In this document: positions 45,567-54,377 of the stretch, in pieces | How positions within the stretch are numbered: the first letter of the stretch is position 1 | How the letters are laid out: each line of letters starts with the position of its first letter | From: Halomonas binhaiensis | GTDB taxonomy: Bacteria; Pseudomonadota; Gammaproteobacteria; Pseudomonadales; Halomonadaceae | Reading direction: 5' to 3' | NCBI RefSeq assembly: GCF_008329985.2 | Contig: NZ_CP038437.2 | Location: 3,100,001 to 3,164,000 of the forward strand | DNA: 64,000 bases | The notes under the pieces: generated by a model | The model's database searches: none | What the model was told of the DNA's origin: nothing | What the model saw: the letters and a program-made list of their open reading frames with translations, nothing else | Made by a program: the position numbers and the translations under genes

Positions 45567-46757
45567 ATGAGCAATCCTCCATTTCGACGTATTCGCTATG
45601 GCATGATTGGCGGCGGAGAAGGCGCCTTCATAGGACAGGTGCATCGCATGGCAGCAGCACTGGATGGTGAGCTGGAGCTAGTATGCGGTGCGTTCAGTCG
45701 TGACATGGATAACAATGCCCGGACCGGTGTGCGCTGTGGTCTCGCCGCGGAGCGAACATATGCCTCCTGGGAAGAAATGCTGGCAACGGAAAGTGCCTTG
45801 CCGGAAAGCCAGCGAATGGAACTGGTCGCCATCGTCACTCCCAATCACCTCCATGTGCCTATCGCTCTTGCTGCGTTGCAGGCCGGTTTCCATGTGTTCT
45901 GTGAAAAGCCTGTAGCACGCACGCTAGAAGAAGCCCTGCCGCTGCAACAAGCCATGGCAGAAAACCAGCGCCTGTTTGGACTGGCCCACACCTATCTGGG
46001 GTATCCACTGGTGTGGCAAGCACGCGAGATGGTGCGACAGGGAAAGCTGGGTAGACTACGCAAGATTCACGTGGAGTATCCTCAGGGCTGGCTCGGTACC
46101 AAGCTCGAAGATACTGGCAACCGTCAAGCAGCCTGGCGCACCGACCCCGCACTTTCCGGTGCCAGTGGAGCGATGGGCGATATCGGCACCCATGCTTTTG
46201 GCTTGGCAGAATTCGTGTCTGGCCATCAGATCAAACAACTATGCGCAACACTGTCCATTCATGCAGAAGGCCGCGCGCTGGACGATGATGGCGACATTCT
46301 ATTCCGCACAAAAGAAGGAGCCAGCGGCACTCTGATCGTCAGTCAGGTTTCTACAGGTGAAGACAACGGACTCAAGATTCGTGTCTATGGTGAGCAAGGC
46401 GCTCTGGAGTGGGTCCAACGCGACCCTAACCGCCTTTACTTCACTCCACAAGGAGACGTCCCGCAGATATTGCGTGCGGGTATCGATCAACCTGGACTTT
46501 GTGAAGCCTCTATCGATCGCCTGCGCATCCCTGGCGGGCACCCGGAAGGTTATCTGGAAGCCATGGCCAACCTCTATGTCGATATGGCTCAAGCCATCCG
46601 TCAGGGACAGCACGGTTCTGCTCCCGGAGTACCGAGCCTGGCAGATGGCCTGCGAGGTATGGCCTTCGTGCAGACCGTGCTAGATAGCCATGCCAGCGAT
46701 GCCAAGTGGACACCTTTCGTGGATATTTCTCAGATCGGATCAGGACGTGCCCAATGA
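45567..46757 (+). CDS. Gfo/Idh/MocA family NAD(P)-dependent oxidoreductase
   Basis: 396-residue dehydrogenase. An N-terminal Rossmann domain has the dinucleotide motif GMIGGGEGAFIG, the segment AIVTPNHLHVPIAL and the conserved EKP (HVFCEKPVART, lysine about 116). The C-terminal alpha/beta domain includes GAMGDIGTHAFGL, with the catalytic-type His. Members oxidise sugars, inositols or ketoglycosides. First gene of a LacI-controlled operon; it overlaps the next gene by four bases, so the dehydrogenase and isomerase are translationally coupled. The substrate cannot be read from sequence. Confidence 0.92.
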   Translation: MSNPPFRRIRYGMIGGGEGAFIGQVHRMAAALDGELELVCGAFSRDMDNNARTGVRCGLAAERTYASWEEMLATESALPESQRMELVAIVTPNHLHVPIALAALQAGFHVFCEKPVARTLEEALPLQQAMAENQRLFGLAHTYLGYPLVWQAREMVRQGKLGRLRKIHVEYPQGWLGTKLEDTGNRQAAWRTDPALSGASGAMGDIGTHAFGLAEFVSGHQIKQLCATLSIHAEGRALDDDGDILFRTKEGASGTLIVSQVSTGEDNGLKIRVYGEQGALEWVQRDPNRLYFTPQGDVPQILRAGIDQPGLCEASIDRLRIPGGHPEGYLEAMANLYVDMAQAIRQGQHGSAPGVPSLADGLRGMAFVQTVLDSHASDAKWTPFVDISQIGSGRAQ

Positions 46758-47839
46758 CAACGCAATCTCAGGCTCAGACATACTCAGGTATTCAGGGTCC
46801 AGCGATCTTTCTCGCTCAGTTTCTCGGTACTGATGCCCCTTTCAACAGCCTTGAAAGCATCACCCAGTGGGCTGCCGAGCTGGGTTACAAGGGAGTGCAA
46901 GTACCCACCCAGGACCCTCGACTGATCGACCTTGAACTCGCGGCTGATAGCCAGGACTACTGCGATGAGCTGCAGGGACGCTGTGCCCAGGCAGGTGTTC
47001 AGATCAGCGAACTTTCCACTCATCTACAAGGACAGCTGGTTGCCGTACATCCTGCCTTCGATGAAATGTTCGACGATTTTGCCCCTGCGTCATTACGTGG
47101 CAAGCCAGTCGAACGCCAGGCCTGGGCCGTGAAGCAACTCCAGCTCGCTGCCCGCGCCAGCCGTCGTCTGGGACTCAAGGCTCATGCCACCTTCTCCGGC
47201 GCCTTGTTGTGGCCCTATGTCTACCCTTGGCCCCAACGTCCCGCTGGCCTGATCGAGGAAGGGTTCAAGGAGCTCGCCAATCGCTGGCGTCCCATTCTCG
47301 ATATTTTTGATCAGGAAGGCGTCGATCTGTGCTTTGAGATCCACCCGGGCGAGGATCTCCATGATGGTGCCAGCTTCGAGCGTTTCCTCGAGGCTGTCGA
47401 CCACCATCCTCGCGCCAATATCTTGTTTGATCCCAGCCACTTCGTCCTGCAGCAGCTCGACTACCTGGGCTTTATCGATCGCTACCACGAACGCATCCGC
47501 ATGTTCCATGTCAAGGATGCCGAATTCCTGCCTTCCGCCTCCAGTGGCGTCTATGGTGGCTACCAGGATTGGCGCGAACGTCCTGGACGATTTCGCTCCC
47601 TGGGTGACGGACAAGTCGACTTCAGTGCGATTTTCTCGAAGCTTACCCAATATGAATACGATGGCTGGGCCGTGCTCGAATGGGAATGCTGTCTGAAAGA
47701 TGCCGCTCAAGGTGCCGCAGAAGGTGCCCCCTTCATTGCTCGCCACATGATCCAGCCTGCCACAACAAGCTTTGACGACTTTGCCGCTGTTGCCACAAGC
47801 CCCGAACGCAATCGTCGCATCCTTGGCCTGAACCGCTGA
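46754..47839 (+). CDS. Sugar phosphate isomerase/epimerase-like TIM-barrel protein
   Basis: 361-residue AP-endonuclease-2 superfamily (xylose-isomerase-like) barrel. Candidate metal ligands are in LCFEIHPGED (Glu), LFDPSHF (Asp), MFHVKDAEF (His) and VLEWECC (Glu), which match the superfamily order. Such proteins pair with Gfo/Idh dehydrogenases in inositol and 3-ketoglycoside pathways (for example E. coli YcjR with YcjS). The start overlaps the dehydrogenase stop (ATGA); an in-frame start at 46706 would lie within the previous gene and is not favoured. Confidence 0.9.
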   Translation: MTTQSQAQTYSGIQGPAIFLAQFLGTDAPFNSLESITQWAAELGYKGVQVPTQDPRLIDLELAADSQDYCDELQGRCAQAGVQISELSTHLQGQLVAVHPAFDEMFDDFAPASLRGKPVERQAWAVKQLQLAARASRRLGLKAHATFSGALLWPYVYPWPQRPAGLIEEGFKELANRWRPILDIFDQEGVDLCFEIHPGEDLHDGASFERFLEAVDHHPRANILFDPSHFVLQQLDYLGFIDRYHERIRMFHVKDAEFLPSASSGVYGGYQDWRERPGRFRSLGDGQVDFSAIFSKLTQYEYDGWAVLEWECCLKDAAQGAAEGAPFIARHMIQPATTSFDDFAAVATSPERNRRILGLNR

Positions 47840-47881
47840 ACTCAACACAAATACAAACACGATAACTGCGGAGACTATCCC

Positions 47882-49105
47882 ATGATTCGCGCCCGTCTCA
47901 GCATCATGATGTTCCTCGAATTCTTTATCTGGGGCGGCTGGTTCGTCACCCTGGGGACTTTCCTGGCACACAATCTGTCCGCCAGCGGCGGACAGATCGG
48001 CATGGCCTTCTCCACCCAGTCCTGGGGAGCCATCATTGCTCCCTTCATCATTGGGTTGATCGCTGACCGCTATTTCCGTGCCGAGCGCATCCTGGCAGTG
48101 CTGCATCTGGCGGGCGCAGCGCTGATGTACGCGTTGTATCAAGCCGAATCCTTCACGGCCTTCTATCCGTTGGTCCTGGCCTACATGATTCTCTATATGC
48201 CCACGCTGGCCCTGGTCAACTCGGTCTCCTTCCGCCAGATGGCCGACCCTTCACGAGAGTTCGCACGCATTCGGGTATGGGGCACCATTGGCTGGATCGT
48301 CGCGGGCCTGACCATCAGCTATCTCCTGGCCTGGGACAGCGCCACCGCCATCGCCGCAGGCACTCTGCGCAACACTTTCCTGATGTGTGCCATAGCCTCT
48401 CTGATTCTCGGTCTATATAGCTTCACCCTACCTGCCACCCCTCCCAAGGCTGGAGACGGCCAAGGAGGTATCCGGGAATGGCTTGGCCTGGATGCTCTGA
48501 CCCTGCTAAAGGACCGCAATTACGCCATTTTCTTTGTCGCTTCGATTCTGATCTGTATCCCATTGGCCTTCTATTATCAGAATGCCAACCCGTTCCTGGC
48601 CGAGATTGGCGTAGCCAACCCCACCGGAAAAATGACGCTGGGGCAGATCTCTGAAGTGCTGTTCATGCTGCTGCTGCCTTTGTTCATCCACCGTTTCGGT
48701 ATCAAGATCACACTGCTGGTGGGTATGCTGGCCTGGGCAGTACGCTACGCGCTGTTTGCCTTTGGCGATGCGGGTTCAGGCGTTGGCCTGCTGCTGCTTG
48801 GCATTGCTCTGCACGGGGTCTGTTACGACTTTTTCTTCGTTTCTGGACAGATCTACACCGATGCCCGGGCTGGAGAACGCTTCAAGAGCTCCGCTCAAGG
48901 CATGATCACCCTGGCGACATATGGCGTCGGCATGCTGATCGGCTTCTGGGTGGCTGGAATGATCACCGACTATTACACCACGGCAGAGGGACATGACTGG
49001 GCCAGCATCTGGCAATTCCCCGCCATCTTTGCTTTGGTTGTACTCGCCCTGTTTGCCTTGAGCTTCCGAGGACAGACGCAGCGCCCTAGCGCGCAGGATG
49101 CCTGA
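47882..49105 (+). CDS. NupG/XapB-like nucleoside:H+ symporter family MFS permease
   Basis: 407 residues, about twelve hydrophobic helices. The first segment LSIMMFLEFFIWGGWFVTLG, FSTQSWGAIIAPFIIGLIAD and the late GVCYDFFFVSGQIYTD are characteristic of the nucleoside:H+ symporter group of MFS. Third gene of the LacI-controlled operon, 42 bases after the isomerase. Despite the family name, in operons with Gfo/Idh and TIM-barrel enzymes the cargo may be a glycoside or sugar rather than a nucleoside (inference). A hairpin follows the gene. Confidence 0.9.
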   Translation: MIRARLSIMMFLEFFIWGGWFVTLGTFLAHNLSASGGQIGMAFSTQSWGAIIAPFIIGLIADRYFRAERILAVLHLAGAALMYALYQAESFTAFYPLVLAYMILYMPTLALVNSVSFRQMADPSREFARIRVWGTIGWIVAGLTISYLLAWDSATAIAAGTLRNTFLMCAIASLILGLYSFTLPATPPKAGDGQGGIREWLGLDALTLLKDRNYAIFFVASILICIPLAFYYQNANPFLAEIGVANPTGKMTLGQISEVLFMLLLPLFIHRFGIKITLLVGMLAWAVRYALFAFGDAGSGVGLLLLGIALHGVCYDFFFVSGQIYTDARAGERFKSSAQGMITLATYGVGMLIGFWVAGMITDYYTTAEGHDWASIWQFPAIFALVVLALFALSFRGQTQRPSAQDA

Positions 49106-49149
49106 TCGTAGGCACCCGCCGGGCATAGCTTGCTCACCCATGAACCAGC

Positions 49150-49177
49150 GCCGTCGTGAAGCGGAAGCCACGACGGC
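49150..49177. terminator. Hairpin at the end of the LacI-type operon
   Basis: 9-bp stem GCCGTCGTG/CACGACGGC with a 10-base loop, 45 bases after the permease stop and between convergent genes. Followed on the plus strand by a pyrimidine-rich hexamer repeat. Confidence 0.65.
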
Positions 49178-49183
49178 GTTGAC

Positions 49184-49219
49184 TTCTCCTTCTCCTTCTC
49201 CTTCTCCTTCTCCTTCTCC
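49184..49219. repeat. 6-bp tandem repeat (TTCTCC)x6
   Basis: Six exact TTCTCC copies immediately after the terminator hairpin and just past the end of the convergent ldtD gene. Non-coding, slip-prone. Confidence 0.95.
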
Positions 49220-49232
49220 AGCACATGACGAG

Positions 49233-51005
49233 TCACAGGGTGACCGGCGCGTCCAGGGCGGCAAGTACAGCGCCATCACGCTGATAGATATCTGGACGAA
49301 AACTCAGATCACCGTTTTTCCCTGGTTGCGCAGTCCAATAGTTAAGAATGAGGGGAATGTCCTGTGCCAGGGATACATTCCGGGTCCGGTCGTCAGCGAG
49401 AAGACGATCAATATCCCCCTTGGTACCAGAGTCTTCAAACAGCATCTGGACCAACTGCTCGATGCCTTCTACACGAATGCAGCCCGAGCTCAGCGCACGC
49501 TGAGGGCGATCGAACAGCTCTTTATTGGGCGTATCATGGAGATACACGGAATAGTCGTTGGGGAAGCGAATCACAAGACGCCCCAAGGGATTGCGTGGTC
49601 CGGCGGCTTGCCGCAGGATAATGCCATCAGGGTAAGACCAGTTCACCCACCATGGATTGAGCACTCTGCCGGAAGGCGTCAGGGCCACCATGTCCCGGCT
49701 GGCCAGATAACCAGGGTTACGTCGCACCTGAGGAAGAATGTCTTCTCTGTAGATGGTCGGAGGCACTGTCCAGGTAGGATGCAATGTCAGATGGGTAATT
49801 TCCGAGCGCAGTGCTGGCGTCTTGCGATAGGGCTGGCCGACCACAATACGCGAACGCCATACCTCGCCATCGGGACGAAAATAGCTGATCCGGTAACCGG
49901 CGATATCCACCAGGACGAAGGAGTCCGGCAAACCATGCAACAACCAGCGAGCTCGCTCCATATTGACGCGAATCTGGTCGATCCGCTGCCCTACCGTCAT
50001 GTTCAGTTCCCGGCGAGTTGCCGGGCCGACGATACCATCATCATCTAATAGATGCTGTCGCTGGAAACGGCGTACAGCGTCTACCAAGGCAGCGTCATAG
50101 ACATTGGCCTGGCGCTGAGCCGACAGCGCAACGTCCGAATAATAGCCCTCATCAGCCACCAGTAATTCCAGCTCTCCAAATATCGCCAGGCGCTCGCGTA
50201 GCAGCATGACATCCGAACTTCTGTCTCCTGGGCGCAAGGAGCTGCTGCGCTCTGGAAATTGCGGCCAACCGCCTGCACGCTGGATGTTGCGGTAGTGTTC
50301 CAGACCACTACGTAGCTGACGATAGGGTTCGAAATTCGGCTGTGCCATATCCATTACGCCAGCAACATCGCCGGCATCCAGAGCCTGGGATACAGCAGCC
50401 ATGTCAAAGGACGGTGGTGCTATCTCCGCCTTCCAGCCCCCTTCTATACGTCGCGGGTCGACCTTGCCCCGCTGCAGATGACTCATGGCCATGAAGAGTG
50501 TACGGCTTGCCTTGATCTCGAAATCGACCCTGGCCTCGCTGTCAGCCCCCCTGGAGAGAGCCTCGCGGCCCGACTCGGCTAACTGCCCGGGCTTGTAATC
50601 ATCGGGATTGAGCCCATCGCGCCCAAGACTTTCGAGGGCTTCCACCAAAGCCTCCACCCGCGACATCTCGGTCCACACCGGACGCATGTCGTGTTGGGCA
50701 TAGAATTGCTGAACGATCCTTGGAGTGTCCTCAAGACCTGCTTCCAAGGGACTTGCGGGCTCTTCTTTAAAGGGAGTTTCTTTAAGGAACTTCTCTTCTA
50801 GGGGCTTGCCCGTCTCCGAATCTGCGTTTTCCGTTTCATCCCTCGAATCAGCGTCGATGCGATCCTCTGCAACCACGTCAGAAGTACTGGAATCCACCAC
50901 CGACACAGCAACGCTCATACGAGGCAGCAGGACCAGAAGGAGTCCCAGCAACAAGATGAATATGACTCGGCATAATCCCATGTATCGTGAAGTTGAGTTC
51001 AACAT
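49233..51005 (-). CDS. ldtD: L,D-transpeptidase, YcbB/LdtD type
   Basis: 590-residue periplasmic enzyme that makes 3-3 (mDAP-mDAP) peptidoglycan cross-links. It has an N-terminal signal/anchor (VIFILLLGLLLVLLP, about residues 13-27), an acidic low-complexity segment, the scaffold region, a peptidoglycan-binding domain (VDAVRRFQRQHLLDDDGIVG, about 325-345) and the YkuD catalytic domain with HDTPNK and SSGCIRVEG (nucleophilic Cys). Domain order and length match LdtD. Start 51005 has GGGAG at good spacing; a longer start at 51074 is rejected. Divergent from a second YkuD-like gene across about 100 bases. Confidence 0.93.
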   Translation of the reverse strand: MLNSTSRYMGLCRVIFILLLGLLLVLLPRMSVAVSVVDSSTSDVVAEDRIDADSRDETENADSETGKPLEEKFLKETPFKEEPASPLEAGLEDTPRIVQQFYAQHDMRPVWTEMSRVEALVEALESLGRDGLNPDDYKPGQLAESGREALSRGADSEARVDFEIKASRTLFMAMSHLQRGKVDPRRIEGGWKAEIAPPSFDMAAVSQALDAGDVAGVMDMAQPNFEPYRQLRSGLEHYRNIQRAGGWPQFPERSSSLRPGDRSSDVMLLRERLAIFGELELLVADEGYYSDVALSAQRQANVYDAALVDAVRRFQRQHLLDDDGIVGPATRRELNMTVGQRIDQIRVNMERARWLLHGLPDSFVLVDIAGYRISYFRPDGEVWRSRIVVGQPYRKTPALRSEITHLTLHPTWTVPPTIYREDILPQVRRNPGYLASRDMVALTPSGRVLNPWWVNWSYPDGIILRQAAGPRNPLGRLVIRFPNDYSVYLHDTPNKELFDRPQRALSSGCIRVEGIEQLVQMLFEDSGTKGDIDRLLADDRTRNVSLAQDIPLILNYWTAQPGKNGDLSFRPDIYQRDGAVLAALDAPVTL

Positions 51006-51107
51006 GGCGATATCTCCCTGAAATTTGACGTCAAAACTGGAGATCTCGAGCCGTACTGTCATAATTGGAGGCAATATTTTCCGACATCTCCGACAGGATG
51101 CCCGCCG

Positions 51108-51890
51108 ATGTCATGCCGTCCCTGCACACCGCTTAAGGCTTCAGGCTTGTTTATTCTTGGTTTTCTTTCAGTATCGTCGCTTACAGCGATTTCTGCTTCC
51201 TCTGTCTTGGCAGCGGGCAGCAAGGCAGCGCCTGATACTGCCAGGCACTCGCCCGCCACACCTCACAGCCCATCCGCGGCAGACGCAGGTAGTCTGATAC
51301 GGACCTTGACCCGACTGGCTCCTACCGCCAACCCGGAAGTACTGAAGTTGGCTGCACAGGCATTGAACTGTGCCGATCCCAATGCACAGCGCCTAGCCAT
51401 CATCGACTTCTCATTACCCTCCACCGAGCCGCGCCTGTGGGTCTTCGATCTGGCTCAGTCTCGCTTGGTTTTCCACGAGTTGGTCTCCCATGGTCGGGGG
51501 TCAGGTGACACAATCGCCTCGAATTTCTCCAATACCCCCGAGAGTTACCAGTCAAGCCTCGGGCTTTTCCGTACCATGAACAGCTATGAAGGCAGCAACG
51601 GCTATTCACTGCGCCTGGAAGGCCTGGAACCAGGGGTCAACGACAATGCCTTTGAACGTGCCATTGTCATTCATGGCGCAGATTACGTTAGTGAGGATTT
51701 CATCAAACAGACAGGTCGCATCGGCCGTAGCCATGGCTGCCCTGCTGTGCGCTCCGAAATTGCCATACCGCTGATAGACAGCATCAAGGACAGCCAGTAC
51801 CTATTTACCTACTACCCAGATCCGGCATGGCTGGCGAGTTCCAGGTTTCTGCATTGTCCCGGCAACCAGGAATTGGCCATGAAGCGCTGA
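51108..51890 (+). CDS. Murein L,D-transpeptidase catalytic-domain family protein (YkuD-2 type)
   Basis: 260 residues: a signal-peptide-like start (LFILGFLSVSSLTAISASSVLA, cited by its FILGFLSV core), a Ser/Pro/Ala-rich stretch and a compact catalytic domain. The active-site block is IVIHGADYVSEDF followed by GRSHGCPAVR, with candidate His and nucleophilic Cys. It lacks scaffold and peptidoglycan-binding domains. Divergent from ldtD, so the two wall-remodelling genes may share control. Actual reaction (transpeptidation, hydrolysis or lipoprotein attachment) is unknown. Confidence 0.85.
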   Translation: MSCRPCTPLKASGLFILGFLSVSSLTAISASSVLAAGSKAAPDTARHSPATPHSPSAADAGSLIRTLTRLAPTANPEVLKLAAQALNCADPNAQRLAIIDFSLPSTEPRLWVFDLAQSRLVFHELVSHGRGSGDTIASNFSNTPESYQSSLGLFRTMNSYEGSNGYSLRLEGLEPGVNDNAFERAIVIHGADYVSEDFIKQTGRIGRSHGCPAVRSEIAIPLIDSIKDSQYLFTYYPDPAWLASSRFLHCPGNQELAMKR

Positions 51891-52053
51891 GGCGTTATCT
51901 CCGCAACGGGTTCCTTGCCCGGGAAACTTTCCTGAGGAAGCACCAACTCGGCGCCATAGCGCTTGAAGATGCACTTCGATGCATCGCACCACTGTTCTCA
52001 CTGTCAGCCCAGATCAAGCTACCCACCTGAAAAGTCAGACATTCACCGTGTCT

Positions 52054-52069
52054 TGGCACTCATTGTGCT
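52054..52069 (+). promoter_or_regulatory. Sigma-54 promoter of narK
   Basis: TGGCACTCATTGTGCT matches TGGCAC-N5-TTGCW with one mismatch and the required GG-N10-GC spacing. It predicts a start of transcription near 52080 and a leader of about 140 bases before the narK ATG. Confidence 0.65.
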
Positions 52070-52157
52070 TTTTATAGTTCAAGCATTTCATTACCTAGTG
52101 AGTGTTCAGGCGTAGACCAGGCCCTCGGCAATCAGGGTACGAGTGCGTCGGACCAGA

Positions 52158-52173
52158 CCTTCAACGGCGAAGG
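52158..52173 (+). promoter_or_regulatory. Small hexaloop hairpin in the narK leader
   Basis: CCTTC-AACGGC-GAAGG, a 5-bp stem with a six-base loop having A at position 1 and G at position 4, the pattern reported for ANTAR-protein RNA targets. The expected partner hairpin and a following terminator are not evident, so this is tentative. Confidence 0.35.
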
Positions 52174-52219
52174 ACAACAAGACTGCACAACTCGTCCGTC
52201 AGCTGATAAGGGCTACCCT

Positions 52220-53575
52220 ATGAACATCCGCCACAAGGCCAACAGGATTCGACTGTTCAACTTCTCTACCCCGCAAATGCGAGCCTTTCACTTCTCCTGG
52301 TTCGCCTTTCATATCTGTTTCTTTGGCTGGTTCGGCATTGCACCGCTCATGGCCGTGGTGCGAGATGACCTGGGCCTGACCAAGACACAGGTTGGAAACA
52401 CGATCATCGCCTCCGTGGCCATCACCGTGCTGGTACGTTTGGTCATCGGCGTATTGTGCGACCGTATCGGCCCCCGATTGGCCTATAGTTGGCTACTCGT
52501 ACTCGGCTCGCTTCCAGTGATGAGCATCGGCTTCGCCAATAATTTCGAAACCTTCCTGCTCGCGCGTCTGGCCATTGGCGCTATCGGAGCATCCTTCGTC
52601 ATCACTCAGTACCACACTTCCATCATGTTCGCGCCCAATGTGGTTGGCACTGCCAATGCTACCTCTGCCGGCTGGGGCAATCTGGGCGGAGGTACCACCC
52701 AGATTCTGATGCCATTGATCTTCTCCGGGCTCCTGATGCTTGGTGTCAGCGAAACATTGGGCTGGCGCCTGGCCATGGTGGTACCCGGTATTGTCATGTT
52801 CGTCACCGGTATCGGTTACTACCTGTTCACTCAGGATGCTCCCGATGGCAACTTCAAGGAACTGCGAGCCACAGGGCAGCTCGGAGACAGTGACGAGAAT
52901 GGCGGTAACAGTTCCAGCAGCACCTTCGCCATCGCCTGCCGCGATATCCGTGTCTGGGCACTATTCGTGGTCTATGCAGCATGCTTTGGGGTCGAATTGA
53001 CCATCAATAACATCGCCGCCATCTACTACTTCGACTATTTCGACTTGAGCCTTGCCACCGCTGGCCTGATCGCTGGCCTGTTTGGCCTGATGAACATCTT
53101 TGCCCGTACCATGGGCGGTGTCTTCTCCGATCTTTTTGCGCGTAACAATGGCCTCAAAGGGCGCGTACGCTGGCTGTTCATTGCCTTGCTCTGCGAAGGT
53201 GTCGCACTGATGTTCTTCTCGCAGATGCATGTTCTGGCCCTGGCCATCGGCATCATGCTGGTGTTCAGCCTGTTCGTGCAGATGGCTGAAGGTGCAACCT
53301 TTGGGGTTGTTCCTTTCATCAACAAGCGAGCGCTGGGTGCTGTTGCCGGTATTGTCGGTGCTGGCGGTAACGCTGGGGCAGTCGCTGCTGGCTTCCTGTT
53401 TCGTTCAGAATCCCTGACATATCAGCAAGGATTGTTCTATCTCGGTATCGCCGTGGTGATAGCGTCACTGTGTGCTCTGGTCGTTCGCTTCTCTCCCGCC
53501 GTCGAGGCCGAGGAAGCCGAGGCCTATCGCGAAGCGGCAATGGAGCAGGATGGCGCTTCGCTTAGCTTGCGCTGA
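52220..53575 (+). CDS. narK: Nitrate/nitrite MFS transporter (NarK/NasA-type, NNP family)
   Basis: 451 residues with about twelve transmembrane helices. The two nitrate-signature Gly-rich motifs are present: AGWGNLGGGTTQ (about residue 152) and GIVGAGGNAGAVAAG (about 379), with conserved arginines in VRLVIGVLCDRIGPR. It would import nitrate (possibly exchange nitrite). It stands about 4 kb from cobA-nasA and has its own sigma-54-type promoter, which fits assimilatory rather than respiratory use. The name narK is used for family identity only; nrtP/nasA-type naming is equally valid. Confidence 0.92.
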   Translation: MNIRHKANRIRLFNFSTPQMRAFHFSWFAFHICFFGWFGIAPLMAVVRDDLGLTKTQVGNTIIASVAITVLVRLVIGVLCDRIGPRLAYSWLLVLGSLPVMSIGFANNFETFLLARLAIGAIGASFVITQYHTSIMFAPNVVGTANATSAGWGNLGGGTTQILMPLIFSGLLMLGVSETLGWRLAMVVPGIVMFVTGIGYYLFTQDAPDGNFKELRATGQLGDSDENGGNSSSSTFAIACRDIRVWALFVVYAACFGVELTINNIAAIYYFDYFDLSLATAGLIAGLFGLMNIFARTMGGVFSDLFARNNGLKGRVRWLFIALLCEGVALMFFSQMHVLALAIGIMLVFSLFVQMAEGATFGVVPFINKRALGAVAGIVGAGGNAGAVAAGFLFRSESLTYQQGLFYLGIAVVIASLCALVVRFSPAVEAEEAEAYREAAMEQDGASLSLR

Positions 53576-53712
53576 TTCCCCCTTCTCCCTACCCTCAGGC
53601 CCGGCTTCATGTCGGGTCTTTCATTCACTATCAAATCCCCATTGCACTGCTCATGACCAGCAGCCATCCTTGAAGCGGCATTTTATTTCCCCGAATTTTC
53701 AAGGAGACCACC

Positions 53713-54192
53713 ATGACGATTTCCACTGGCGACCGCCTTCCTGATGTCACGCTGTACACCAACGGCGCCAATGGCCCGGAAGCGCTCGCAAGCAGTGAGT
53801 TCTTCGCAGGCCGCAAGGTGGCACTATTTGCCGTACCTGGCGCCTTCACCCCCGGCTGCTCCAACACTCACATGCCAGGCTTCGTGGTCCTGGCTGACAG
53901 ACTGCTGGAAAAGGTCGATGCCATCGCCTGCCTGGCGGTGAACGATGCCTTTGTCATGGGAGCCTGGCAGAAGGACCAGAATGCCGGCAGCATGGCCATG
54001 CTGGCAGATGGTAACGGCGACTTCACCAATGCCATCGGCCTGGGGCAGGATCTCAGCGGTGCCGGCTTGGGCCTACGCAGCCAGCGTTACGCCATGATCG
54101 TCAATGACGGTGTCGTGGAATACCTGGGTGTGGATAGTGCAAAAGGCGTCATTGAGGCATCCAGCGCAGAAACCGTGCTTTCCAAGCTATAG
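53713..54192 (+). CDS. Peroxiredoxin, Prx5 type
   Basis: 159-residue thioredoxin-fold peroxidase that reduces peroxides. The peroxidatic Cys is C49 in VPGAFTPGCSNTHMPGF, the Prx5 signature; another Cys (C73, AIACLAV) is in the position often conserved in this group. The conserved Arg is in LGLRSQRYAMIV. AAGGAG precedes the ATG. Monocistronic; a 19-bp tandem repeat straddles its stop codon. Confidence 0.93.
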   Translation: MTISTGDRLPDVTLYTNGANGPEALASSEFFAGRKVALFAVPGAFTPGCSNTHMPGFVVLADRLLEKVDAIACLAVNDAFVMGAWQKDQNAGSMAMLADGNGDFTNAIGLGQDLSGAGLGLRSQRYAMIVNDGVVEYLGVDSAKGVIEASSAETVLSKL

Positions 54193-54221
54193 CGCGCTTT
54201 CTAAGCTATAACGCGCTTTAC
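54184..54221 (+). repeat. 19-bp imperfect tandem repeat across the peroxiredoxin stop
   Basis: AAGCTATAGCGCGCTTTCT (54184-54202) and AAGCTATAACGCGCTTTAC (54203-54221). The stop TAG at 54190-54192 is inside the first unit. Confidence 0.85.
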
Positions 54222-54377
54222 AAGCGATGTGAGTCTACCTAAGCCACTGTCTCCAGCACTAAGGTTCCAACTGTCCACTCATGACGCTAAGTACATAACA
54301 CGAAGTACGTAATGCAGAGCACGCAACGCAAAAGGACGTAACGGAAAAGTGCTGGTCACTGGAACAGGAGTCACTCC

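Larger units (their letters stand above)
51891..52219. other. Intergenic region before narK
   Basis: About 330 bases. It holds a sigma-54-type promoter and a small hexaloop hairpin, both listed separately. On the minus strand two short stretches read like fragments of a lost protein (near 51890-51970 and 52110-52195), but no intact frame is present. Confidence 0.45.

Noticed and set aside
47093..48142. 349-codon minus-strand frame
   Set aside because: Antisense to the TIM-barrel isomerase and permease genes.
51827..52030. 67-codon plus-strand frame after the YkuD-2 gene
   Set aside because: Overlaps the end of the real gene in another frame and has no recognisable features.
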